Below the pieces are notes generated by a model. It was not told where the DNA came from, did not search any database, and saw only the letters and a program-made list of their open reading frames with translations. 64,000 nt of DNA from Amphibacillus xylanus NBRC 15112 (GTDB lineage: Bacteria; Bacillota; Bacilli; Bacillales; Amphibacillaceae), in the NCBI RefSeq assembly GCF_000307165.1, contig NC_018704.1:2170001-2234000 (forward strand), given 5' to 3'. Position 1 is the first letter of the stretch. Every line of letters starts with the position of its first letter. Made by a program: the position numbers and the translations under genes. Below are positions 1 through 9,600 of the stretch, piece by piece.

Positions 1-185
1 AGGTCAGTGTAGAAAAGAGCTAAGTTTGAGTGACGCTCTGACTCTGAATAACCTTTTATATCAGCAACTTGATTAAATATTTCTCTATAATTTAGTGCTT
101 TGTTTGTTTTTTCTAATACGAGGATTGCTAATTCAATCATCGAGTATTCCTGTAAATTCTCACGGTTTGTATTCGCAATTGACAC
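1..185 (-). CDS. rpoE: RNA polymerase delta subunit RpoE, N-terminal part (runs off the window)
   Basis: On the minus strand a GTG codon at 185-183 is preceded by an AAAGGGAG ribosome binding site (195-202) and opens a frame that stays open to the window edge, giving 61 codons. The peptide begins VSIANTNRENLQEYSMIEL and continues with a segment of the type LNYREIFNQVAD and LALFYTD. This matches the HARE-HTH N-terminal domain of the delta subunit (compare B. subtilis RpoE, with VEIAHELF and IAQFYTD at the same spacing). Delta is an accessory subunit that speeds RNA polymerase recycling and lowers non-specific binding. The acidic C-terminal tail lies outside the window. Position next to ywiB-argS agrees with the Bacillus gene order. 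Confidence 0.85.
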   Translation of the reverse strand, partial: MSIANTNRENLQEYSMIELAILVLEKTNKALNYREIFNQVADIKGYSESERHSNLALFYTD

Positions 186-420
186 CGTTTTGCACTCCCT
201 TTACTCCATATTTAAAGCGATCGTGTTTAATCACATGATTCCATCATTTGTACATTATATGAGTATGTTTTATAAAAAGCAATCTTTCTTATTAATTGAT
301 ATAAAATTAATCACATTGCATGAAGAATGAACAAATAACTGATTACTTTTATCACTCATCATTAGTGTTGTACAAAGATCAGAAAAAATTTATCCTAACT
401 AAACAAAATTAACGATATCA

Positions 421-1008
421 TTATTTACCGATAAAATTAATGAGTTCAGCGACTTTATCTTCTGTTAAATCACCTGAATTATCAAAGACGAGAACGCTGT
501 CTTCAGGAATATCCCAATTAATTTCAGGAACGAAATTAACTCGTGTTTCATACTGATCCCAATTCTCAAGCTTCCAAGTATCACGGTCTGTACCTCTTTG
601 CTCGATTCGCTTACGTTGTTGTTCAATATCTTGTAGTGTAACAACGACAACCTTCACGTCTACTTCTGCTTTTGTTTTATTTGCTGCTACAAGCAAGTCT
701 TCTAAGTATTGTTTATTTTTTAGCTCTGAAGTAAATGGAGAGATCATGAATACATTTTGACCAACACGAAGGTTTTCAACACAAATATCTAACGTTGTAT
801 CATATTCTAAATCACGAAGATTTTCTTTATAAAATTGTGAATCACGGTCATCTGGATCTAAGCCTTGCTGTTCTAAGAATCTTTCAACAAAGCGACCTCC
901 CACTGTATCACGATCTAAAAATGCACAAGGAATCTCACGTGCGACCTTTTCTGCTACGGTTGTTTTCCCTGTACCCGCCACTCCCACAAAATAGACTAAC
1001 TTTTGCAT
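421..1008 (-). CDS. P-loop ATPase / small-molecule or nucleoside kinase-like protein
   Basis: A protein of 196 residues starting at the ATG at 1008, which has GAGGTG 8 nt upstream; the reading frame is open further up but has no ribosome binding site there. A Walker A motif, GVAGTGKTT, lies at about residues 8-16. A DRD motif follows at about 33 (AFLDRDTVGGR), and a lid-like stretch rich in R (QQRKRIEQRGTDRD) lies at about 138-150. This layout is that of the AAA_33 / zeta-toxin-like kinase clan, which phosphorylates small molecules. The substrate cannot be told. The gene stands alone, with its own short upstream region. Confidence 0.6.
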   Translation of the reverse strand: MQKLVYFVGVAGTGKTTVAEKVAREIPCAFLDRDTVGGRFVERFLEQQGLDPDDRDSQFYKENLRDLEYDTTLDICVENLRVGQNVFMISPFTSELKNKQYLEDLLVAANKTKAEVDVKVVVVTLQDIEQQRKRIEQRGTDRDTWKLENWDQYETRVNFVPEINWDIPEDSVLVFDNSGDLTEDKVAELINFIGK

Positions 1009-1151
1009 CCTACTACACCTCGTTTTTTTACATTTTCTTATATGGTATCGTATCATCCTGAAAAATGCACGATATTTATAAGTTGATTAATTATTTTTGC
1101 ATTAATGTTAAATAATTATTGAAACCTATGTTCTACTTAGATAAAAATTTG

Positions 1152-2351
1152 TTACATACTAAGTTGTTTTGATTTTACGCTGTTGATTTGATTTAATTTT
1201 TCTGAGCTAAACAACATTCCTGCTACTAAAAGAATTGCAATTGGTGGGAAGATTGCGATCGTAAGCTGACCTGCAAATAGACCAATTAACGGCGGGACAA
1301 ATGTCGTCCCAGTGTAAGCTGCTGCCATTTGATAACCAATTAATACTTGTGAATGCTGTTTACCGAAGTTTGCTGGTGTCTCATGAATCATACAAGGGAA
1401 AATTGGTGCCAGTCCAAGTCCGATAATCACAAAGCTACTCATTAAAAATATTTGTGGCAATGGTAAAAATAGCAGGATCGTACCGATTAGTGCAGTCATT
1501 TGACCAGTTCGTATCAGTGCTTTGTTTGACATTTTGAATGTAATAAAACCCGTTATAAAACGGCCTATTGTAATACCACCATAATAAAATGATACCCAGC
1601 GAGCAGCAATTGCAGGATCAAAGTTTTTAATATTAACTAAAAAGCTACTCCCCCAAAGGCCGACACCCGCTTCAATTCCACAGTAAAATAAAAATGTTAA
1701 TAGTGCATATTTTACACCCTTTACTTGTAGCGGTTTTGTTGCAGTTTTTGATGCTGTTGCTTCTGCTTCAATCGCTTGATTTAATTGACTTTCTTCTGTT
1801 GCTGCGACTTTACTCCATAAAGGGATGCTTAAGAAAAGTATCGCTACAAGTGCAAATTGGATAATCGAAATCGTTAAATAGCCTTCGCGCCAAGCATGAC
1901 CTTGAAGAATAAATTGCGACATGATGATTGGACTAAGTGAAGCACCAACACCCCAAAAGCTATGAAGCCAGCTCATGTGACGCGCTTCATAGTTAATGGC
2001 AACGTAATCATTTAATCCCGTATCAACTGCACCTGCGCCAAGACCAAGTGGAATTGCACAGATGATTAACCAAATTAGAGATGGTGCCAAGTAAAATCCA
2101 AGCAAAGCAGCGGCAGTCATCAGCACACTGATAAAAGTTACTTTGCCTGTACCATATCTCTTTAGTAAACGCCCACTTGCTAAGCTAGAAATAATTGTGC
2201 CAGATGTGATTGTCATAGATAAGACGCCGGCGACTTCCATCGGCAAATCAAGTTCTAGTTGCATGACAGGCCAAGCTGTCCCGAGTAAAGCATCAGGTAA
2301 TCCTAAGCTAATGAAAGCTAAATAGATGATCAGTAGTAATAATGTTGTCAT
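1152..2351 (-). CDS. Major facilitator superfamily permease (fucose-permease-like)
   Basis: A 399-residue, highly hydrophobic protein with about twelve membrane segments in two groups, separated by a hydrophilic loop of about 25 residues (near 190-215, rich in E, A and K). The loop-2/3 MFS signature appears as GRLLKRYGTGKV near residue 60. The start is the ATG at 2351 behind GAGGTAAACGA. The protein resembles FucP/YfkF-type members of the family, proton-coupled sugar or drug transporters of the cytoplasmic membrane, but the substrate is not readable. It lies downstream of argS behind a terminator and so is probably transcribed on its own. Confidence 0.7.
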   Translation of the reverse strand: MTTLLLLIIYLAFISLGLPDALLGTAWPVMQLELDLPMEVAGVLSMTITSGTIISSLASGRLLKRYGTGKVTFISVLMTAAALLGFYLAPSLIWLIICAIPLGLGAGAVDTGLNDYVAINYEARHMSWLHSFWGVGASLSPIIMSQFILQGHAWREGYLTISIIQFALVAILFLSIPLWSKVAATEESQLNQAIEAEATASKTATKPLQVKGVKYALLTFLFYCGIEAGVGLWGSSFLVNIKNFDPAIAARWVSFYYGGITIGRFITGFITFKMSNKALIRTGQMTALIGTILLFLPLPQIFLMSSFVIIGLGLAPIFPCMIHETPANFGKQHSQVLIGYQMAAAYTGTTFVPPLIGLFAGQLTIAIFPPIAILLVAGMLFSSEKLNQINSVKSKQLSM

Positions 2352-2384
2352 TCGTTTACCTCGTTAGATTATTTTATTGTCAGT

Positions 2385-2409
2385 AAAAAACCGAGCCAAG
2401 CTCGGTTTT
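2385..2409 (-). terminator. Intrinsic terminator of ywiB-argS
   Basis: On the minus strand AAAACCGAGC, a 3-nt loop and GCTCGGTTTT form a hairpin ending in six T. It lies 8 nt after the argS stop codon. Confidence 0.85.
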
Positions 2410-2416
2410 CGTCTGT

Positions 2417-4087
2417 TTACATATGGTCTGGTGCATGAACACCAAGAATTTTTAATCCATTGGCAATAGTAACTTTGACTGCTTCCATTAATGCAAGGCG
2501 TGCTTTTGTTTTCTCAGGGTTGTCTGAGTCAAGTACTTTTTCAGCATTATAATAGCTGTGTAACAATGAAGCAAGGTCAAAAATATACTGAGTCATTCTG
2601 TGTGGTGCACGATCTTTAGCAGCATCAGCAATCACTTGTGGGAAATCACCTAATTGTTTTAATAAATCCTCTGCTTTTTCAGTCATTAGATGATCTTTTA
2701 ACTGAGTCAAGTCTATTTCAAAGCCTTTTTCAGCTGCTTGTTTTAGTAATGTACAGATACGAGCATGTGCATATTGTACGTAATAGACTGGGTTTTCATT
2801 TGATTGTGATTTTGCTAGATCCATATCGAAATCTAAGTGTGCATCACTTGAGCGCATAACGAAGAAATAACGCATCGCATCGATACCGACCTCTTCCATC
2901 AGCTCTCTTAACGTAACAGCTTTACCTGTCCGTTTACTCATCTTAACCTTCTCACCGTTTTCAAATAGGTTTACCATTTGAATGATTTCAACCTCAAGCG
3001 TATCTTGATCATAACCAAGTGCTTGAATTGCTGCTTTCATACGTGCGATGTAGCCATGGTGGTCAGCGCCCCAGAAGTTAATTAACTTATCAAAGCCACG
3101 GTCAAGTTTATTTTTATGGTAAGCAATATCTGGTGTTAGGTACGTATATGTGCCATCATTTTTGATTAGAACTCGGTCTTTGTCATCGCCAAAATCTGTC
3201 GTTCTAAACCAAGTAGCACCACCGTCTTCATATGTGTAACCTTTTTCCGTTAACAGATTTAATGCAGGTACAATTTTATCTTCTTCATATAGAGAAGTCT
3301 CTGAAAACCAATTGTCAAAGTTAACACGGAAATCAGCGAGGTCTTGCTTCAGTTTAGCTAATTCAAACTTCAAGCCATATTCACGGAAAAATGCACGGCG
3401 CTCTGTTTCATCCTGCTCAATAAATTTTTCTTGATATTTTTCAACTAATTCATTGGCAATATCAATAATATCCTTTCCATGATAGCCATCCTCTGGCATT
3501 GGCACATCATGGCCAAGTGCTTGTAAATAGCGCGCTTCAATCGATAGTGCAAGATTATTAATTTGATTACCTGCATCATTAATATAAAACTCTCGCTCAA
3601 CTTGGTAGCCGGCAGTGTCTAATAGATTAGCTGTTGTGTCTCCGACTGAAGCACCACGAGCATGACCTAAATGCAGATCGCCTGTTGGGTTGGCTGAAAC
3701 AAATTCAATTTGAACCTTTTCACCTTTTCCAGTGTTTGTCCGACCATATTGATCTTGTTGCTCTAAAATTAATGGCACAAGCTTTGTTAAATAGCTGTTA
3801 TCCATAAAGAAATTAATAAATCCTGGTCCAGCAATCTCCACTTTTGTAATTGATGCTTTTTCAAGATCTAGCTGTTCTACCAGTTGCTCTGCGATTTGAC
3901 GAGGTGCTTTTTTCGCTACACGTGCTAATTGCATCGCGATATTCGTTGCGTAGTCACCATGAGCCTTCTCCTTTGGCTTTTCTAAAATAATCGCTGGAAT
4001 TTGTTCTTCAGTTGCAAGCTCTGCTTTTAGAATCGCTGATTTAATCTCTGTTTTAAGCTCGTCTTGCATCTTTTGTACGATTGTCAT
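2417..4087 (-). CDS. argS: Arginyl-tRNA synthetase
   Basis: A 556-residue class I aminoacyl-tRNA synthetase that charges tRNA-Arg in the cytoplasm. The HIGH-type motif is HLGH at residues 139-142 and the KMSK loop is at 382-385 (KMSKRTG). An N-terminal Add-1 domain with GDYATNIAM precedes the catalytic core, and a C-terminal anticodon-binding domain begins near 440 (YVQYAHARI). Length matches Bacillus ArgRS (about 556). The start ATG (4087-4085) overlaps the ywiB stop in an ATGA box, so the two genes are translationally coupled. No T-box leader is seen ahead of the pair. Confidence 0.97.
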   Translation of the reverse strand: MTIVQKMQDELKTEIKSAILKAELATEEQIPAIILEKPKEKAHGDYATNIAMQLARVAKKAPRQIAEQLVEQLDLEKASITKVEIAGPGFINFFMDNSYLTKLVPLILEQQDQYGRTNTGKGEKVQIEFVSANPTGDLHLGHARGASVGDTTANLLDTAGYQVEREFYINDAGNQINNLALSIEARYLQALGHDVPMPEDGYHGKDIIDIANELVEKYQEKFIEQDETERRAFFREYGLKFELAKLKQDLADFRVNFDNWFSETSLYEEDKIVPALNLLTEKGYTYEDGGATWFRTTDFGDDKDRVLIKNDGTYTYLTPDIAYHKNKLDRGFDKLINFWGADHHGYIARMKAAIQALGYDQDTLEVEIIQMVNLFENGEKVKMSKRTGKAVTLRELMEEVGIDAMRYFFVMRSSDAHLDFDMDLAKSQSNENPVYYVQYAHARICTLLKQAAEKGFEIDLTQLKDHLMTEKAEDLLKQLGDFPQVIADAAKDRAPHRMTQYIFDLASLLHSYYNAEKVLDSDNPEKTKARLALMEAVKVTIANGLKILGVHAPDHM

Positions 4088-4521
4088 TGATTGTCCTCCT
4101 TGATTGTGAGTAAGAGTTTGTGTGTTCGTTCCTCTTCCCCATCCAATTTTGTTCTATAGTTTAATTTTAATTCGGCAGAGCCGTTCGCTGTCATCGGTCG
4201 ATAATAGAAATCTTGCGTTTGTGTTTCCATTCGAATTGAACCAAATTGATGACGATAAATTGTTTCAGTAATTTGTTTTGGACGGAATTGCTGAACCATT
4301 TCCACTCCACCTGAACGTTTAATCGCAATCTGATCTGACTTAATCGTCACCATCGTTGCAACATCAGGCTGCTGATCAATAACCTCATTAAATCTGATCA
4401 CCGTTTGCCTCTCGGTTTGAATTAATTCACCCTTAGCATCAACTAACGTCTGCTGGCAATCGTGACCATCATCAATTTCAGTCTGTAAATTAATTTTAAC
4501 AAAAAATTTTCCTAGCCGCAT
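4084..4521 (-). CDS. ywiB: YwiB-family (DUF1934) beta-barrel protein
   Basis: A 145-residue protein starting at the ATG at 4521, chosen because AAGGATGG stands 4 nt upstream; an in-frame ATG 20 codons earlier lacks such a site. It is made of short beta strands with charged turns (for example [34 protein letters not shown]). That is typical of the DUF1934 calycin-like family, which in Bacillus sits directly ahead of argS as it does here. The function is unknown. The 4-nt overlap with argS argues for co-translation. Confidence 0.8.
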   Translation of the reverse strand: MRLGKFFVKINLQTEIDDGHDCQQTLVDAKGELIQTERQTVIRFNEVIDQQPDVATMVTIKSDQIAIKRSGGVEMVQQFRPKQITETIYRHQFGSIRMETQTQDFYYRPMTANGSAELKLNYRTKLDGEEERTHKLLLTIKEDNQ

Positions 4522-4648
4522 GAAACCATCCTTAAAACTATTAGTATTCCTAAGTATAGAAATGTTTAATGAGAAACTCAAGTAACTTTTGTTGAATTTT
4601 ATATTTTAGTTAAATTTTATTTGGAGCGGTTTTTTAATATTTTCCAAT

Positions 4649-4758
4649 TTGGGTGCGAACGCACTATAAGGTAGAGCGAAATTTTAAGATTGGGTGCGAA
4701 CGCACTAGCAAATAGTGCGAAATCTCAAATTTGAGAGCGAACGCACTCGAAATGGGTG
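4649..4758. repeat. Short 41-bp tandem repeat with GCGAACGCAC cores (2.7 copies)
   Basis: Units start at 4649, 4690 and 4731, exactly 41 bp apart. Each has a TTGGGTGCGAACGCACT-like head, and units 1-2 a GAGCGAAAT or GTGCGAAAT tail. The block lies in the region between the divergent ywiB (start 4521) and pbpG (start 4844) genes, so it sits close to one or both promoters. The third unit is diverged and cut short. Its role is unknown. Confidence 0.75.
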
Positions 4759-4843
4759 TTAGTGGAATTTTTATCACCCATTTCTTTTTAGATGTTTAAT
4801 TTTTTACAAAAAAAGTGATACTGACTAGCAGGAGGTGACGATT

Positions 4844-6733
4844 ATGAAAAGAGTTGCAGTCTGGTTTGTCCTTATTTCTGCAGTTGGACTCATTAGTTTT
4901 ATTTTAACGATTCATTTCTTAGGTCCACCACAATTAAATGAGCAGCCGATAACAATTTTAACAGCTGAGGGCGAAGAGCTTGGCACGATGTATAGCGATG
5001 GTAATCGAATCTGGCGATCACTTGATCAAATTAACCCATTCCTAATCAAAGCAACCATTGAGATTGAGGATCAACACTTTTATCATCATGGTGGTTTTGA
5101 TTTGAAAAGAATTGCTGGAGCGATTTTAAAAAATATTCAACGCGGCAATTTAACTGAGGGGGCTAGTACGATTTCTCAACAATATGCGCGCAATCTATTC
5201 TTAACGCACGAAAAAACTTGGGATAGGAAAATTAAAGAGGCATTCTATACGATACGATTAGAGTATCATTACGATAAAGATAAGCTACTAGAAGGATACT
5301 TGAATACAATCTATTTTGGTCATGGGATTTATGGCGTTGAGACTGCGAGTCAATTTTATTTTAATAAACCGACAACAGAATTATCACTGGCTGAGATTGC
5401 AATGCTTGTCGCGATTCCGAACCGACCAAATGGAAACTCACCAATCAATCATTTTGAGACGGCAAAGAAGCAGCAAGAGAAAATCCTTAATCTACTTTAT
5501 ACCGGTGGCTTAATTAACGAAACAGAAGCGCTACTGGCCCGGACTGAGGTACTTAATATTGTCGCAGACTCGAAGCGGGATTCGCAATTTGGTTATATTG
5601 CAGATCTTGCGATAAAAGAAGCAACTAGCATTTTAGGGCACCCCGTTCCGCCTGGTTTCAAGCTACAAACAACGATTCAACTAGAGGAACAGCAAGCATT
5701 GAATCAATCTGTCGAAAATCATATTGGTGATCTGCAGGTCGGTGCGATGATGGCTCATCCTGCTACCGGAGCTATCAAGGCACTTATCGGAGGAACAGAT
5801 TATCAGCTCAGCCCATTTAATCGTGCAACACAGGCTAAACGCATGGTCGGGTCAACGTTTAAGCCATTTATCTACTATACTGCACTTGAAAATGGTTTTA
5901 CAGCTGCGACGCCATTAATGAGTGAACCGACGACATTTATTTTTAATGATAACAACTCATATTCACCGAAAAATTTTAACGAGCGATATGCTGAGGATAC
6001 AGTCACGCTCGCTCAAGCGCTTGCGGTTAGTGACAATATTTACGCTGTGAAAACACATCTTTTCTTAACGCCTGAAAAAGTGATTGAACGCACACGATCT
6101 CTTGGGATTACGAGTGAATTAGAGCCTGTTCCTGCACTCGCACTTGGAACGGCATCACTTAGCGTAGTAGAAATGGTGACTGCCTATAGTCATTTTGCTA
6201 ATGGTGGTCACGAAGTTAAGCCGTATATTTTAGAAAAAATTCTCGATCCAAATGATCAGGTCATATATAAACGGTCGTTCGATTTAGGTGAGCAGGTGTT
6301 GGATGAGCGGATTACATTTATTTTAAATCAGTTACTGACAGGGATGTTTGATCCGAATTTATCTGACTATCTTGCGGTAACAGGTGGTTCAATTAGCGGT
6401 GACTTAACAGGTGATTATGCGGGAAAAAGTGGCTCAACGACGACTGATAATTGGATGATTGGTTATAGTCCAGATCTAATTGTCGGTGTTTGGACAGGCT
6501 ATGATGACAATTCACCAGTCAATTCAAATCAAGCAGCAAAGCTAATTTGGCGTGATGCAATGGAAGCGGGGCATAAAAATAAGCAGAGCAATAGTTTTAT
6601 TGCTCCACCTGGTATTGTTGCTGCATATGTAGACCCGCAGACAGGTCTATTATCAAACCAACACTGTTCTGTTAGTCGATTAATGTTTTTCATTAAAGGA
6701 ACAGAACCAATAGGTTATTGTGATTATCATTGA
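4844..6733 (+). CDS. pbpG: Class A penicillin-binding protein (glycosyltransferase + transpeptidase), PbpG/YwhE type
   Basis: A 629-residue bifunctional peptidoglycan synthase anchored by an N-terminal membrane helix (about 5-25). The GT51 glycosyltransferase domain (about 45-220) has the EDQHFYHHGG motif near 75-84 and EGASTISQQYARN near 105. The transpeptidase domain follows, with the active-site serine in STFK (Ser about 337), SDN near 396 and KSGST near 525. The start is the ATG at 4844, behind AGGAGGTGACG; an in-frame GTG at 4835 lies inside that ribosome binding site. Gene position next to argS and ywgA is as for pbpG (ywhE) in Bacillus, where such enzymes act in spore-wall or cell-wall synthesis. 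Confidence 0.92.
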   Translation: MKRVAVWFVLISAVGLISFILTIHFLGPPQLNEQPITILTAEGEELGTMYSDGNRIWRSLDQINPFLIKATIEIEDQHFYHHGGFDLKRIAGAILKNIQRGNLTEGASTISQQYARNLFLTHEKTWDRKIKEAFYTIRLEYHYDKDKLLEGYLNTIYFGHGIYGVETASQFYFNKPTTELSLAEIAMLVAIPNRPNGNSPINHFETAKKQQEKILNLLYTGGLINETEALLARTEVLNIVADSKRDSQFGYIADLAIKEATSILGHPVPPGFKLQTTIQLEEQQALNQSVENHIGDLQVGAMMAHPATGAIKALIGGTDYQLSPFNRATQAKRMVGSTFKPFIYYTALENGFTAATPLMSEPTTFIFNDNNSYSPKNFNERYAEDTVTLAQALAVSDNIYAVKTHLFLTPEKVIERTRSLGITSELEPVPALALGTASLSVVEMVTAYSHFANGGHEVKPYILEKILDPNDQVIYKRSFDLGEQVLDERITFILNQLLTGMFDPNLSDYLAVTGGSISGDLTGDYAGKSGSTTTDNWMIGYSPDLIVGVWTGYDDNSPVNSNQAAKLIWRDAMEAGHKNKQSNSFIAPPGIVAAYVDPQTGLLSNQHCSVSRLMFFIKGTEPIGYCDYH

Positions 6734-6748
6734 GATTTGAATCCAAAG

Positions 6749-6775
6749 AGCGTGATCCTTGCATCACGCTTTTTT
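6749..6775 (+). terminator. Intrinsic terminator of pbpG
   Basis: AGCGTGAT, a 6-nt loop, ATCACGCT and a T run, 15 nt after the pbpG stop. Confidence 0.9.
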
Positions 6776-6844
6776 GTGTCTGCGGTTTAGCATATTATTT
6801 GGTATTCGCAGTAATCTTATCTGCTAGTTAATATCATTTTAAAC

Positions 6845-7345
6845 TTAATGCAATTGCTTCAATTGTTCAATAAATGTCCATGCTTCAGCAAATTCCTCTT
6901 GTTTGTAATTGGCTTTTGCTTTGACCTCGCTCACCTTTTGTTCGACTTCTAGGCGTGTTAAGTCATCGAAAAATAGCATCGTGGCAATTAATTCTAAAAA
7001 TCGTGCTGATTGATTGTTTAATTGCTCTATCAGATCACGACAAGCTGGCAAATCATCTGGAGCTTGATCGAGAAATTGCTTGCCTGCATCATTAAGGATG
7101 TAATGATATTGAATATAATTTTCCTTTTTTTCCTCTTTCTCTGTTAAGAAGCCTAAATTGCAAAGCTCTTCAATTCTGAGTGTCAATTCCTCAGAATACG
7201 GGCCATAAAAGTGAAATCCGTATTTCTCATTAAAAGGTAGACCCATTTTTTTTAGGATATAGATCATCTTTTGTAATTTCTTGCGACCGACGACTTCATT
7301 TGCATCGGTGAAAAATCTTAATAAACGTGCGTGGTTTAGTAGCAT
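6845..7345 (-). CDS. ywgA: YwgA-family protein
   Basis: A 166-residue cytoplasmic protein starting at the ATG at 7345 with AGGAGTGACGAT upstream. It opens with ARLLRFF, continues with GRKKLQKMIYILKKMG, and has a FHFYGPYS segment near residue 45, all hallmarks of the YwgA/Panacea-like winged-helix fold. It is read together with ywfO, the start lying 11 nt after the ywfO stop. In Bacillus the two genes are also neighbours. The cellular role is not established. Confidence 0.75.
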   Translation of the reverse strand: MLLNHARLLRFFTDANEVVGRKKLQKMIYILKKMGLPFNEKYGFHFYGPYSEELTLRIEELCNLGFLTEKEEKKENYIQYHYILNDAGKQFLDQAPDDLPACRDLIEQLNNQSARFLELIATMLFFDDLTRLEVEQKVSEVKAKANYKQEEFAEAWTFIEQLKQLH

Positions 7346-7355
7346 ATCGTCACTC

Positions 7356-8651
7356 CTAGTTCATCCCTAATAAAGCTTGAATTCGATGTTTTTCCTCATG
7401 CTCTTTGAGTTTATTAATTATATCGGCTGGATAGTAAAGTTTATGATCTGTCCGTCTTTTTCCGGATATCGATTCAACGATATCTGATGCCTCCGACAAT
7501 TCCTTCAGCTCACCATTTTCCAGCTGTAAGTAAATCGGTAGCCTCTCCCCTTCTTCTCCTGGGCGATAAAAATCATACGGCAAATCTGATGATGAGTCAA
7601 TGACCAAATAATAGTCGGGGTTAATTCCAACCCGGTCAAACAATTGTCTTAATTCTTGCAATTTTCCCATGTCATCTTTCATATCGAAATTTGTATATTT
7701 AAATAATTTCCGGTCTAAAAAGCGTGAGCATAAATCTGATAAAATCACGTCTTGTTCATTGATCCATTCGTGGAAATAGAAAAGCATAATCGTCTCATCT
7801 AATTTTATATAGTCCTCAAGTGAGATCTCACCTGTGAAAAATGAATAAAAGTGAGTTGGTTCTTGCTTAAATTGGTACCCATTAATATGGAGCGCCTTAA
7901 CTCGATGGAGAATTTTAGATAAAATCACTTCAGCACTTCGACTTACTGGATGGAAATAGACTTGCCAGTACATTTGATAGCGACTCATTATATAGTCTTC
8001 AACAGCATGCATGCCAGAAGCTTTAATCACAATTTTATCATCTAGCGGACGCATGACTCTTAAAATACGCGCCATATCAAAGTGACCATAGCTTACACCA
8101 GTATAATATGCATCTCGTTGGAGATAGTCCATCCGATCTGCATCAATTTGGCTTGAGATCAAGCTAACAATCAGTTTATCGTGATAGGTTTTATTGATTA
8201 CCTCGGCTACTTTTTTCGGAAAGTCTCGACTTACCTTTGTTAAAATTTGATTCACTTCAGTATTACCGAGAATAATTTGTTTGGTAAAATGCTCATGATC
8301 GAGATCGAATACTTTTTCAAAGCAATGGGAATATGGGCCGTGGCCAAGATCATGAAGCAGTGCGGCAGTTAGACAAAGCATACGCTCCTCGTGATCCCAA
8401 TTCAGTTCTTCTGTAAAGTTTTCTAAGATGCGGCGAATAATTTCGTAGACGCCAAGTGAGTGGTTAAAGCGGCTATGTTCTGCACCGTGAAATGTGATGT
8501 ATGTTGTACCAAGCTGTTTAATCCGGCGTAGACGCTGAAATTCCCTCGTCCCAATTAGGTCCCAAATCACTTGATCTCGAACATGGACGTAACTATGGAC
8601 AGGGTCTTTAAAGACTTTTTCTTCACTGAGTTGAGCGGTTAAATAAGTCAT
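7356..8651 (-). CDS. ywfO: HD-domain phosphohydrolase (YwfO family)
   Basis: A 431-residue metal-dependent phosphohydrolase of the HD superfamily, related to dNTP triphosphohydrolases. The metal site is visible as HSRFNHSLGVYE near residues 59-70 and HDLGHGPYSH near 95-104, with a later conserved aspartate in SSQIDADRMDYL near 165-176, where the YLQRDAYYTG motif follows. The start is the ATG at 8651 with GGAGGATAACCAA upstream. The first gene of a two-gene unit with ywgA. Hydrolysis of nucleotides is expected from the family; the preferred substrate is not visible. Confidence 0.85.
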   Translation of the reverse strand: MTYLTAQLSEEKVFKDPVHSYVHVRDQVIWDLIGTREFQRLRRIKQLGTTYITFHGAEHSRFNHSLGVYEIIRRILENFTEELNWDHEERMLCLTAALLHDLGHGPYSHCFEKVFDLDHEHFTKQIILGNTEVNQILTKVSRDFPKKVAEVINKTYHDKLIVSLISSQIDADRMDYLQRDAYYTGVSYGHFDMARILRVMRPLDDKIVIKASGMHAVEDYIMSRYQMYWQVYFHPVSRSAEVILSKILHRVKALHINGYQFKQEPTHFYSFFTGEISLEDYIKLDETIMLFYFHEWINEQDVILSDLCSRFLDRKLFKYTNFDMKDDMGKLQELRQLFDRVGINPDYYLVIDSSSDLPYDFYRPGEEGERLPIYLQLENGELKELSEASDIVESISGKRRTDHKLYYPADIINKLKEHEEKHRIQALLGMN

Positions 8652-8737
8652 TTGGTTATCCTCCGTCTTTGTCGAATTAGCTAATGTTCTTTTTTCATTA
8701 TATAATAGATTCGTGCAAGCTTAAAGAGGAGATGACG

Positions 8738-9586
8738 ATGTACGTGGAGACTTGGCAGGGGATTTTTTTAGATAAAAAAATACGATTAATCGATCAGCGT
8801 AATGATGAGTATAAGGTGTGGGAATCATTTGCGGTTGATGATGCGTTGGCAGAATCGATTCATAAAGGTGATTCTGGACCAATTGTTCGCTTATGGACTC
8901 ACCCAAATGCAGTTGTTCTTGGTATCGCAGATTCGCGCTTGCCTCATTTGCTGGAGGCTTCTCGTTGGTTGAAGGAACAAGGCTATCCACCAATTGTCCG
9001 TAATTCTGGTGGTCTTGCCGTTGCGCTAGATGAAGGTGTGTTAAATTTAAGTTTATTAATAAATGATCAAGGCTCAGTTGGAATTCATGAAGGCTATGAA
9101 AAAATGGTTAGCTTTATGAAAGCATTACTCGCTGATTGGACTGATCAAATTAAGGCATTTGAAGTTGTCGGCTCGTATTGTCCAGGTGACTATGATTTAA
9201 GTATTGACGGGAAAAAATTTGCTGGTATCTCGCAACGACGAATTCGAAATGGGATTGCGATTCAAATATACTTATCTGTAACTGCAGATCATCAAAGCCG
9301 GGCGCGATTAATTCGTGAGTTTTACCAGCGCGGGATTCAAGGTGAAGAGACACGCTTTAATTATCCTAATGTTAATCCTGATGTAATGGAAGCATTAGAG
9401 ACGATTTTAAATGTACCTATTTCAGTTGATGATATTGTCGCAAAGCTAGTTGAGCTGTTGACTAATTCAGGATTAGAGATCACTAATGATCAGTTAACCG
9501 ATGCAGAAAAAGTAACGTTTATGAAGCGACGTGAATTAATGCTTGAACGTAATCAAAAGGCTTTAGGAGATTTGTTTGAGCCTTAA
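8738..9586 (+). CDS. lipL: Octanoyl-[GcvH]:protein N-octanoyltransferase LipL
   Basis: A 283-residue member of the BPL/LplA/LipB clan that moves octanoyl groups from GcvH to E2 subunits during lipoate assembly. LipL length in B. subtilis is about 281. The likely catalytic cysteine is in GSYCPGDYDLS, followed by the conserved lysine in DGKKFAGISQRR; an RNSGGLAVALDEGVLN loop lies further upstream, as in the family. The start is taken at the ATG at 8738, six nt after AAGAGGAG; another ATG at 8732 is too close to that site. Position between ywfO and pta matches Bacillus. Confidence 0.9.
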   Translation: MYVETWQGIFLDKKIRLIDQRNDEYKVWESFAVDDALAESIHKGDSGPIVRLWTHPNAVVLGIADSRLPHLLEASRWLKEQGYPPIVRNSGGLAVALDEGVLNLSLLINDQGSVGIHEGYEKMVSFMKALLADWTDQIKAFEVVGSYCPGDYDLSIDGKKFAGISQRRIRNGIAIQIYLSVTADHQSRARLIREFYQRGIQGEETRFNYPNVNPDVMEALETILNVPISVDDIVAKLVELLTNSGLEITNDQLTDAEKVTFMKRRELMLERNQKALGDLFEP

Positions 9587-9600
9587 TCAAAAAATAAAGA

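Noticed and set aside
100-330. 76-codon plus-strand frame at 100-330
   Set aside because: It is antisense to the rpoE start, which has a good ribosome binding site and clear homology on the minus strand.
4649-4758. Relation of the 41-bp repeat to the 20-bp arrays
   Set aside because: Period and core sequence (GCGAACGCAC versus CACACAAGTT) differ; only the GCGAAAT piece is shared, which is too short.
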